Positions 14,453-22,315 of a stretch of DNA of 22,315 nt are shown piece by piece (positions within the stretch are counted from its first letter, which is position 1; the number at the start of each line of letters is the position of its first letter). The notes under the pieces were generated by a model, which was given only the letters and a program-made list of their open reading frames with translations, did not search any database and was not told the DNA's origin. Both the position numbers and the translations under genes were made by a program. The DNA comes from Hypsibius dujardini (taxonomy: Eukaryota; Tardigrada; Eutardigrada; Parachela; Hypsibiidae). The stretch lies in contig LRSR01005643.1 in the NCBI GenBank assembly GCA_001579985.1, positions 1 to 22,315 of the forward strand. The letters are read 5' to 3'.

Positions 14453-14887
14453 CACAATTTTGGGTGGCAGAGTTCGAGCCATCAGGGTGGTCTAAGTTTG
14501 AGCCACTCTTGGCCACAATTTTGGATGGCAGAGTTCGAGCCATCAGGGTGGTCTGAGTTTGAGCCATGAGGGTGGTCTGAGTTCAAGCCATCAGGGTGGT
14601 CTGAGTTTGAGCCATCAGGGTGGTCTGAGTTTAAGCCATCAGGGTGGTCTGAGTTCGAGCCATCAGGGTGGTCTGAATTTGAGCCACTCTTGGCCACAAT
14701 TTTGGGTGGCAAAAACAGATTGAGCAAGCTGTTCTAAATTCCGCCAAAATAAACAAGCTCAATCAATCGATCAATTGAGTAAAAGCTGCATGATCAGTTG
14801 TGGTCAAGAGCAAGTGCGCGCGGTGACTTATTTCGGCTCGAACTCGGACCACCCTTTTTGGCTTAAAGTCTGCCACCCAAAATTGTG
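14453..14887. mobile_element. Foldback/MITE-like element with inverted termini
   Basis: The left end CACAATTTTGGGTGGCAGA (14453-14471) is matched exactly by its reverse complement at 14869-14887. The internal motif GGGTGGTCTGAGTTCGAGCC is also found inverted, with one change, at 14835-14854. The flanking bases (ACACACAT/GTGTGTAT) extend the symmetry. There is no coding capacity. The left half contains the 24-bp repeats. Confidence 0.6.
14471..14690 (+). repeat. 24-bp minisatellite (GAGCCATCAGGGTGGTCTGA type)
   Basis: About eight units of GAGCCATCAGGGTGGTCTGA plus GTTT/GTTC, interrupted once by another copy of the CACAATTTTGG terminal motif near 14515. Frames translated from it (NSDHPDGS repeats on the minus strand) are repeat artefacts. 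Confidence 0.9.
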
Positions 14888-15086
14888 TGTATGTTCAAAG
14901 ATTCGTACGCACCTCCTTCGCGCATACGCAGATGTTTTCGAGTGAGGTATGCGAGAAGCCTGCTCGCGTGGGACAACTTCGCACCGGGTGTGCTGGATGT
15001 GAATGGGCGTATTTGCGCATCCCGCCCAAACGGGCGGACAAACAACGTGAATCACAGAATTGATAAAAAAAACACAAAATTATAAA
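14888..15086. other. Unassigned sequence between repeats
   Basis: No supported gene or RNA. Short overlapping frames on both strands have no recognisable content. The stretch ends in an A-rich run leading into the minisatellite. Confidence 0.5.
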
Positions 15087-15512
15087 TCAATCCAACCTAA
15101 ACCAACCTAAAACCAATCCAAAACCAAATGAAACCAACCAATCAACCAATCAATCACTCAAATCAAACCAATCCGAAACCAAATGAAACCAACCAATCAA
15201 CCAATCAACCACTCAAATGAAACCAATTCAAAACCAAATCAAACCAACCAATCAACCAATCAACCACTCAAATGAAACCAATCCGAAACCAAATGAAACC
15301 AACCAATCAACCAATCAACCACTCAAATGAAACCAATCCGAAACCAAATAAAACCAATCAATCATTCAATCAATCAGTCAAATGAAACCAATCCGAAACC
15401 AAATCAAACCAATCAATCATTCAATCAATCAGTCAAATGAAACCAATCCTAAATCAAATGTACCACTAATCAACCAATCAACCGATTAAATGAGGCTAAT
15501 CCAAAACAAAAT
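15087..15512 (+). repeat. 55-bp minisatellite built from AACC/AATC words
   Basis: About seven degenerate copies of a 55-bp unit made of AAACCAAATGAAACCAACC, AATCAACCAATCAACCACTC and AAATGAAACCAATCC. The units drift toward the right end. Repeats are head-to-tail with no unique spacers, so this is not a CRISPR array. Confidence 0.9.
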
Positions 15513-16370
15513 GAAAAAATAACTAGAATCACTGAAAGCATGATCAGAACTTTAGGGAATTTCAGAAAAATTATTAAAAGAAATGTAAATAATCCAGAAC
15601 AAAAAAATAAATTTTACTGCAACTCTTTTGAGCCGGAATAAAGTACTGCAGCGACGCGATTTTAAGGCGCAGCTGTAGCCACGCCCCCGGGATGTTTGCC
15701 CACCACTCCATCTGAATTGCCCTAAATATATTTCATTCCAAGCTTTCTTGATTGATTGATCTCTTGACTGAAGATCTGTGAAGATCACTAAGGATGTGTG
15801 CCGTTGGTAAGTTGCTTGATTGAAGACTGCGTTGCGCCTCAGAATCTCTCTACTTCCTACACTTACCTTATCCGTCTGCACTTTGAAGCTGGCATTCATT
15901 CAAAAGACCCTTTTGTCTGTCCCATAAAGGGAATTCAACAGTCAACGCAAAAAAATAGTTTTTTGTAATTTATTATTAAACACACTAGAAATTCCTTGTT
16001 TTTCGGTCTTTTTCGGTTTTAAATTCTAATTTTTAAATTAAAATAATAAAATGGGTATTAAAAAGCACGAGAAAAAAAATAAGAAAATGTACCGCCATTA
16101 AAAAAAAAATGGCGGCACGGGTACCCCGCATGCCGAGCGGGGTACCATAATACGGAGTCGCCGTAACGGGAAGGGAAAAGCGACCGAAGTCAGCGCACTG
16201 TTAATGGCGCGTAACGGCGGCTTGAAGGGAGACGAGAAACTAAGCCAAAGGCGCGAAAAGAGTAGACCTCTCATTCACATAGAGGCGCACATTACCATTA
16301 CACCAATAATAAATAACAGCATCAGAACTAACGACACCAATCTGTACCAGAGAATATTTATTACTCTTGT
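15513..16370. other. Non-coding stretch with a strong hairpin
   Basis: No gene is supported. Two adjacent inverted repeats occur: CCGCCAT/ATGGCGG around an A-rich loop (about 16092-16115), and GGTACCCCGC/GCGGGGTACC (16120-16129 with 16137-16146, loop of 7). GC-rich and AT-rich patches alternate. Frames on either strand lack family signal. Confidence 0.55.
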
Positions 16371-16502
16371 GTGCAGTGCGCCAGTGCAGTGCACTGGCGC
16401 ACTGCACTAGCCCACTGCACTGACGCACCACTGGCGCACTGCACTGGCGCCCTGCACTGGCGCCAGTGCAGTGCGCGAGTGCAGTGCGCAAGTGCAGTGC
16501 GT
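16371..16502. repeat. Cluster of inverted GCACTGCACTGGCGC words
   Basis: Many head-to-tail and inverted copies of GCACTGCACTGGCGC / GCGCCAGTGCAGTGC with the palindromic core CAGTGCACTG. On either strand this could fold into long imperfect hairpins. Confidence 0.8.
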
Positions 16503-16752
16503 GTTGTATAACGTGCACGATACAAAACGGTGGTGGTGCATGCGCAACAAGTGCTCGCACTTTGCCTCAAATCATAATCTTGCAAGCATCGGTGTTATCA
16601 ACATTCTTGCTTGCAACTGCTGCTGCGAGTCGGTTTCTCCAGGTCGTTCTGCTCAGATTGAGTTCGTCCGTGTGTGTGTGGCATGTCTGATGGAGGGGCC
16701 ATAAAAATATATTCACATTTTTTATCCGTTTCTTCTTTTTTCCCGCTTCCAG

Positions 16753-17502
16753 CCATCAGACTCTCCGACATTTTTCCGAGCCGTCACTTACATCTACAGT
16801 AAGCGACAAAATTTAATTTAACGGAGGGTCCCGGAAATGGGCAAAAGAGGCGGGGCGGGGTAATACTTGAACAATCAACCAATCAATCAGCGGAGCTCCT
16901 AAGCAATCGGAGCGGCATTGATTGGTTGATTGCTCAATTGCTTGTAACTTGAACAATCAACCAATCAATCACCGGAGCTTGTGAGCAATCGGAGCGGCAT
17001 TGATTGGTTGATTGCTCAATTGCTTTTAACTTGAACAATCAACCAATCAATCAGCGGAGCTCCTGAGCAATCGGAGCGCAGTTGATTGGTTGATTGCTCA
17101 AGTATTACACCTGCCCCGCCCCTTTTTTCTCATTTCCAGTCCACAGGCGAAATGTCAGGCGAAAGGCACGGGAACGATCTGTCTGACTGGCCGACAATCA
17201 TTCGAACTGCTCCGGTGTTTTTGCCTTCATCGACAGACAATCACACTACAGAAGGTAAGTGCTTATTTTGTATCTGCATATCTGCATGCTTTCCTGACTG
17301 GATTGTTCGGTAACTTTGTTTCAATGAAGTCTGGAAATTGTTGCTTCGAATTTTGAGGAGTGGCTTGATGATCGGCTCCGGATGCAGGCGCTGTGAGATC
17401 TTCCTTGCCCCCTCCGCACTGCCGCCTGTTCGCATCCTCAGAACGGGCGGTACGTGGGGTGAAGTCACGCCCTGCACCGTGAGAGATGCGTCGCCGAATG
17501 AG
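16753..17502 (+). CDS. Possible three-exon gene fragment (unknown product)
   Basis: Candidate exons 16753-16798, 17140-17254 and 17330-17502. The first two follow good pyrimidine tracts ending CCAG. All end at GT donors (ACA|GTAAGC, GAAG|GTAAGT, GAG|GTAAGT). The phases fit: the first junction is phase 0, the second phase 1, and the chain ends in phase 0. The joined frame has no stop; it includes GERHGNDLSDWPTIIRTAP in exon 2 and LLLRILRSGLMIGSGCRRC plus VRILRTGGTWGEVTPC in exon 3. I recognise no family. The third acceptor (TCAATGAAG) is weak. An ATG at 17152 could be the start if exon 1 is untranslated. The hexamer array beginning at 17562 would lie in the following intron. Chance splice-like signals remain a real possibility. 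Confidence 0.35.
16849..17122. mobile_element. Palindromic element of three 82-bp foldback units inside a putative intron
   Basis: Three head-to-tail units start at 16865, 16947 and 17029, exactly 82 bases apart. Each has CAATCAACCAATCAA at one end and the inverse TTGATTGGTTGATTG at the other, around a GCGGAGC...GAGCAATCGGAGC core. The whole block is bounded by GGGGCGGGG...TAATACTTGA at the left and the inverse TCAAGTATTA...CCCCGCCCC at the right, giving terminal inverted repeats. There is no coding capacity. Confidence 0.75.
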
Positions 17503-17561
17503 GTAAGTCGAGTGGTCGCGGATCCCATCCGCTTGATCAGTTTTTTCAATCGCTTCCGAAT

Positions 17562-17824
17562 TGTCTGTGTCTGTGTGTCTGTGTCTGTGTCTGTGTCTGT
17601 GTCTGTGTCTGTGTCTGTGTCTGTGTCTGTGTCTGTGTGTCTGTGTGTTTGTGTGTCTGTGTCTGTGTCTGTGACTGTGTGTCTGTGTCTGTGTCTGTGT
17701 CTGTGTCTGTCACAGTGTCTGTGTGTCTGTGTCTGTGTCTGTGTCTGTGTCTGGTGTCTGTGTGTCTGTGGGTCTGTGTCTGTGACTGTGTCTGTGACTG
17801 TGTCTGTGTCTGTCTGGTGTCTGT
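17562..17824 (+). repeat. (TCTGTG)n hexanucleotide microsatellite
   Basis: A nearly pure TCTGTG run at the left end, becoming degenerate (TCTGTGTG, TCTGTGAC, TCTGGTG) to the right. It follows the candidate exon ending at 17502. Confidence 0.95.
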
Positions 17825-18422
17825 ATATATCGTCATTGATTTGTATGGCAGTTTCCGCGTTATTTCCGCTTTACAAAGACAAAGTTTTTTGGAGAAACTG
17901 AGTTTACTCTTGCCACTTGCAATAGTACAAACATTTGTATCGATTGCGGCCTGCCTTTAACTACCTGTTGGACTCTTGAACCGTTGCTACACTGAAGCTT
18001 TTACTCAGTCCCCGGTGTAATTGTCTGCCTTCCGGCTGACAACAGCAACTTTTTTCGCTTCTTGTGTAAGAACACCGTTTGACTTTCAGACGACCCTGTG
18101 AACTGGGGGGTCTACTCGGGTTTTGTGGTTCGCCACTCGTGTGTGTTCTAGGCTGCCAAAGCACTTCTCACTTATCGTCGATCACTCACAGGCAGAATCT
18201 GCGGCCGCCACCGTCTTCCGTTCTATGCATCATATGAAACTAGGGGATCAAAATCAACGGTTTTTATCACTTGACAGTTAAGCCGAATTGTTACTGCACC
18301 TATGAGAAGAAGGCCCCACAAACAGACATACAGACACACAGACAGACAGTACCAGACAAGCCTTGGGACAATTATATCTTTCAGTCCGTGCAAATATTCA
18401 CTCAACAAACCACCCTCAGCTC
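17825..18422. other. Unassigned unique sequence
   Basis: A possible 3' splice site (TTTGTATGGCAG, ending about 17850) is followed by an open stretch in some frames, but no donor, phase or family evidence lets me call an exon. A small CAGACA cluster lies near 18324-18350. Confidence 0.4.
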
Positions 18423-18541
18423 GTCTGTGTATGTGTCTGTGTATCTGTATGTCTGTGTGTCTATGTGTCTATGTGTCTATGTATCTTTGTGTCTGTCTGT
18501 CTGTATGTCTGTATGTCTGTCTGTCTGGGTGTCTGTTTGGG

Positions 18542-18586
<45 letters not shown>

Positions 18587-18725
18587 GAGTTTCTGGGTGT
18601 CTGGGTGTCTGTCTGTCTGTCTGTCTGCGTGTTTGTTTGTTGTCTGTTTGTTTGTCTGTCTGTCTCTCTATCTCTCAGTCTGTCTGTCATTGTCTGGCTA
18701 CTTTTTTTGAGTCTGTGTCTGTAAG
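18423..18725 (+). repeat. (TCTG)n/(TGTCTATG)n microsatellite
   Basis: Starts as TGTCTGTGTATC-type hexamers and octamers and becomes an almost pure TCTG tetramer array around 18546-18586, then degenerates to TTTGTTTG and CTCT. It belongs to the same sequence family as the other arrays. Confidence 0.93.
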
Positions 18726-19382
18726 ATATCCTCACCTCTGTCTGCTGAACATGCCTGTAAATATAAGTAAGAATTACTCAGTACGATACTGACGTCCGTG
18801 TCTGTAAGCTGGCGCCAAGGCTAGCAAATATTGTTAGAACGTCTTCCGGTTTTTTAATTGCAGTTCCGTGCAATTTCGCGCATTCTTAGTGTACTTGTAA
18901 AAAAAAATTTCTCTCGATACGAAATTTAAGTAATTACCAAAAATGTATTTTTACTAGTTTAGAAAACGAAGTTTAGTGATAAGTTCCTCATCAGAAGAAC
19001 TTACGGGATAGGATCCGAGTTGGTTTCACGAAACACGGCAATGTGCGCATTTCCATTCGGCAATCGTGGCTGGACTCCCTCATTGCAGCAGGCCAATGTA
19101 GAGATATTTAAATTTTGCGCTAATCATATTTAATCCGAAATTAAATCCATCTGTCGTGTAAATAAGCAAGCAGAAGTAGAAGATCGGGAGCGCGCCACGC
19201 GCTCGCCGTAGGATTGTAGGTAAGTCAACACAAACATTTCCAGGCGCGGGCGACGGCGGTGCCCCGGCCGACGTCGTCACGCACGCCGGTTTAGTTTATT
19301 TATCTTTGGACACTTGAAAGTCTTCGTTTGGAAAATTCAATCTTCCCTGTCAAGTCAGATTCAGCCTCCAAATCTTAGGTTT
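18726..19382. other. Unassigned unique sequence
   Basis: No gene is supported. Splice-like sites occur (TTTTTTAATTGCAG near 18843; TAG|GTAAGT near 19217), but no coherent reading frame connects them. Confidence 0.4.
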
Positions 19383-19536
19383 CAGACACAGACACAGACA
19401 CAGACACAGACACAGACACAGACATAGACAGAGGCGCAGACACAGACACAGACACAGACACAGACACAGACACAAAACAGACACAGACACAGACATAGAC
19501 ATAGACACAGACACAGACACAGGCAAAGGCACAGGC
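19383..19536 (-). repeat. (CAGACA)n hexanucleotide microsatellite, inverted orientation
   Basis: The same TCTGTG family as the other arrays but in the opposite orientation, with CAGACA on the plus strand and a few CATAGA and GGCGCA variants. The Cys/Leu/Val-rich minus-strand frames here are artefacts. Confidence 0.95.
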
Positions 19537-20193
19537 GGTGGTTGGGAAACATCTTCGTTGAGCAGACAATCCAAAAACATTGGACGCTTTCGACACGATG
19601 TTGGAAAGAGGACACTTTTCTGACCACCCAGTCTTTCCGAAAATTTATATACACACACTGGCACATTGTCAGTCACGAACACGACTACTGTGTATATTTC
19701 TATGTCACAGACAATCGGGCTCAATTCCCCAGACAATTCTCGATACGATGAACTATTAACTATCGCTGTCTGGATCGTAAGTGAGGGATCCTGATTCCTA
19801 TCAATCTTTTGCCAACAGTACTCAGACATGAGGTGAATCAATAATACACAAATTGCTTGGGAGGTCCGAAGTCGTCTGCAGTCTACTGCATTATGCAAAC
19901 GCCTCTATGTCTGTGGCCAGTGAGTCTCGTCAATTCGTGTTCGTAAGTCGCCATCTTTCTGATCGGTAATGAAAACGGTTTCTGTAGTACTCTTTCCATC
20001 CTGATAGTTTTGCATGGTTGATAACCGATCGTGGTGTGACTGTTTAGGGGTGCTGACTGTTGAGTTGTTAATCAAGTCAGCGCACCCCACCTCAAACCAA
20101 CCCCGTTGTCTGGAAATAACACAATAGGGACAAAAGTCATCTCAATGCCGTTTGTTCAGTTGTCCGATTCCTTGATCCAATTTTCACACGACT
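19537..20193. other. Unassigned unique sequence
   Basis: Mixed-composition DNA with only short frames on both strands. No family motif, RNA gene or repeat is seen. Confidence 0.4.
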
Positions 20194-20357
20194 TTGTGTC
20201 TGTGTCTTTTTTATGTCTATGTCTATGTCTATGTCTGTGTCTGTATCTGTGTTTGTGTCTGTGTCCCAGTGCCTATGTCTGTATCGGCGTCTGTGTCTGT
20301 ATCGGCGTCTGTGTCTGTATCGGCGTCTGTGTCTGTGTCTGTGTCTGTGTCTGTGGA
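20194..20357 (+). repeat. TCTGTG microsatellite with an 18-bp higher-order unit
   Basis: Hexamers TCTATG and TCTGTG precede at least three copies of the 18-mer TCTGTATCGGCGTCTGTG (about 20277-20330), then plain TCTGTG. The higher-order unit shows segmental amplification within the array. Confidence 0.92.
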
Positions 20358-20947
20358 TGTCTTTGTCGGTCTGTTTGCCTGGAGCGTCCTCAGCAAAACC
20401 CGAATGTGCGCATCAATCAGTTCAAATAATTAGGCTACATTCTACGGTATACGAAAGGGGCAAATATTTGTTTTGCTGCGCGCGCCGTAGCCTTGCCCAA
20501 ACTGTTGACCACACAAATCGACTGGGCAGTATGTAGTGGTGTGCATCAACGACCACTCATAACGTGATGGATAAGGCTAGACAGTTCATCAATAAGTCAA
20601 GAGATGGCTGCCCCTGTAAACTACTGTACAGGCCTCAAAATGCATCCTCAAGATTAATCGGAATCGTTACGTCGCGGCTTTAAAACGTCTCTCCGTGTCG
20701 CGCTCAGGCTGCAACATTCCTTTACCCTTGTAAACTTGTAACGATATTGCCTTAGAAATTATGCACCGTCTAATCTCTCGTCTTTGGCGTAATAATGGAG
20801 AGCTCCGATGTCGTGTTTACCCTGACGGCGTGTGCAAACCGCCGCCACTGTTGTCTTTCGGCCGACTCTCGCGCTTCATCAGCTAAGCACAGTTTCGGTT
20901 TCGAGGTCTTCGCATAAATAGATCAAATAAACGGCCCACGATACTCA
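20358..20947. other. Unassigned unique sequence
   Basis: No supported gene. It contains GC-rich patches (GCTGCGCGCGCCGTAGCC) and ordinary unique DNA with short frames only. Confidence 0.4.
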
Positions 20948-21080
20948 TGCTGTCTGTGCCTATGTCTATGTCTATATCTGTCTATGTCTATGTCTATGTC
21001 TATGTCTGTGTCTGTGTCTGTGTCTGTGTCTGTGTCTGTGTCTGCGTCTGTGTCTATGTCTGTGTCTGTGTCTGTGTCCG
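20948..21080 (+). repeat. (TCTATG/TCTGTG)n hexanucleotide microsatellite
   Basis: The same two hexamer variants as the 13.5 kb array: TCTATG mostly at the left, TCTGTG to the right, with one TCTGCG. Confidence 0.95.
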
Positions 21081-21245
21081 CACATCCGCTTCATATATTG
21101 CAGCACGAAAGAAGGGCGTGCGCTGCAAAAATTAAACATGCAAATCCCGAAATAACCAATCGTCCATCTTGCCTCGCTCGCGCGCCATATATGACAGACA
21201 GATCCGAGAGCTGGCGACATTTTCGCTACTACAAGAACTGGGTAC

Positions 21246-21248
<3 letters not shown>

Positions 21249-21276
<28 letters not shown>

Positions 21277-21300
21277 GTCTGTGTCTGTCTGTCTCTCGAT
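21249..21300 (+). repeat. Short (CT)n/(TCTG)n microsatellite
   Basis: Alternating CTCTCT and CTGTCTGT blocks. A short member of the pyrimidine-strand repeat family. Confidence 0.9.
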
Positions 21301-22177
21301 CGTCTCAAACCTCAATCCTCATAGCACCATGGTAAACAGTAGCGCTCGCAGTAGCCCGAAAATCAGTAACCTCGTTTGCCTGAAACGTTGAGCACACAAG
21401 ATGAGCCCGCCCACCATCCCTCCACCAACCAATCCCAGCCATGTCTGAGCCCTCGAGAACATTTCACAGCCCTAGAACGACGACTGATGTTTCTCTATAT
21501 ATTCCCCCTTATTCGTGTGTGTGACGATCAAAGATCAAAACTCTCAGAAATCCGCAGTCATTTTTGTCACAATTCTTTTGAAAAGGCGCGCGACAACGAC
21601 GAGCAGACTTTCCCGCGAGGCAATTACTATCTCGTCTCCTTATCACGCGTGACCTTTGTATTACTACCTTATTACCCTATAAGTTTCATTATTTATTGGC
21701 GGTCCAACCTAAACAGACAAACTCTCCGCGGAGGAAGAGTGTGTTTAATTTGGAATAAATCACTTTTCAAGAGCAACACTCTCGACAGTCTAAAATCCCT
21801 TTCATGAATATTGAGCAGCACTTTTGGAGTGTACTATCCGCGCACTTTGGGCATCTGTTGTTGTTGACCATTTATAAATTTCATATATTTCATCTCTCTT
21901 TCCCCTTGGTCATCGTCATTGAGATCATCACCAGCGTTCGAGCAGCCTTGCTTTGCGGAATATTATGTTGCCAACCAATTTGTCGTTTGCCGCGACAGGT
22001 CACCATAATCATCATCATCACCAGCGTTCGGGCGGGCATAATACCGTCGGCTATCCATCTTTGAGTATGTCACCACCCGCGACAACCAACTACTTCGTCC
22101 CGCATCCCACCACGGAAAAGGGCGCGCGACGGCCGAAGTGCGCGAGATGTCGGAATCATGGTAAGACGTTGGTCCAA
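21301..22177. other. Unassigned sequence with one short direct repeat
   Basis: No gene is supported; the longest frame (143 codons, 21376-21807) shows no family signal. ATCATCACCAGCGTTCG occurs twice, near 21924 and 22015, giving a short direct repeat. Confidence 0.45.
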
Positions 22178-22197
22178 AAGGCAGACAGACAAACAAC

Positions 22198-22231
<34 letters not shown>

Positions 22232-22233
22232 AC

Positions 22234-22266
<33 letters not shown>

Positions 22267-22271
22267 CAGCC

Positions 22272-22304
<33 letters not shown>

Positions 22305-22315
22305 GGCAGACAGAC
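22178..22315 (-). repeat. (CAGA)n tetranucleotide microsatellite running off the window
   Basis: Near-pure CAGA with two interspersed CAAACAACCAGA units. It is the reverse-orientation counterpart of the TCTG array at 18.5 kb and continues past the window end. Confidence 0.95.

Noticed and set aside
14482-14727. Minus-strand NSDHPDG repeat protein
   Set aside because: It arises from the 24-bp minisatellite in an inverted-repeat element, with no start context or flanking coding sequence.
15087-15512. CRISPR-like array
   Set aside because: The 55-bp units are contiguous and degenerate with no unique spacers, and the DNA is animal nuclear.
15660-15690. tRNA-like box A (TGGCTACAGCTG on the minus strand) suggesting a SINE
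   Set aside because: No matching box B at the right distance and no tRNA fold seen.
15552-15899. 115-codon minus-strand frame
   Set aside because: No ATG-supported start with family content and no splice logic; length is unremarkable by chance.
21376-21807. 143-codon plus-strand frame
   Set aside because: No recognisable motif, no repeat of host splice logic, and composition like surrounding non-coding DNA.

Overview
The window joins two kinds of DNA. Bases 1 to about 11.5 kb are AT-rich and gene-dense, and carry most of a Maverick/Polinton element (a virus-like, self-synthesising DNA transposon). The diagnostic set is present and uninterrupted: protein-primed family B DNA polymerase, retrovirus-type DDE integrase, double-jelly-roll major capsid protein (MCP), adenain-like cysteine protease and an A32/FtsK-type packaging ATPase. 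The left end lies outside the window, because an open frame runs off base 1. The right end must lie between the ATPase stop (11464) and the first non-element exon (11831). No terminal repeat can be paired from this window alone.

Element layout: C-terminal part of an unknown gene (+), a gene whose product looks like a trimeric fibre with adenovirus-type shaft repeats (+), integrase (-), two small one-helix membrane proteins in convergent orientation, a coiled-coil ORF (-) and a helix-turn-helix ORF (-). An array of six 10-bp repeats with a TATA-like box then separates these from a divergent rightward unit: a small Lys/Tyr-rich protein, PolB, MCP and protease. A secreted Cys-rich protein (-) and the packaging ATPase (+) follow. 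The protease has no in-frame ATG before its conserved N-terminal block. It overlaps the MCP end in the -1 frame, at a consensus-type U UUA AAA slippery site, so an MCP-protease frameshift product is the leading reading.

From 11.8 kb the DNA looks like ordinary animal nuclear sequence with short introns. A three-exon gene on the minus strand (11831-12696) has GT-AG introns in matching phase; its two introns are visibly related to each other, and its last exon encodes a QQGAL heptad repeat. The exon at 13839-14276 encodes the C-terminal part of a copper type II ascorbate-dependent monooxygenase, most like tyramine/dopamine beta-hydroxylase. That points to an animal, and the wording of the motif suggests an arthropod (inference). 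A weaker chain of three splice-consistent exons lies at 16753-17502, with a palindromic element filling one of its introns.

The rest, to 22315, is repeat-dominated: a terminal-inverted-repeat element with internal 24-bp repeats, a 55-bp minisatellite, several hairpin-forming segments, and many dispersed blocks of one hexanucleotide family (TCTGTG/TCTATG) grading into TCTG. I found no convincing gene after about 17.9 kb, and no CRISPR array, rRNA or tRNA anywhere.
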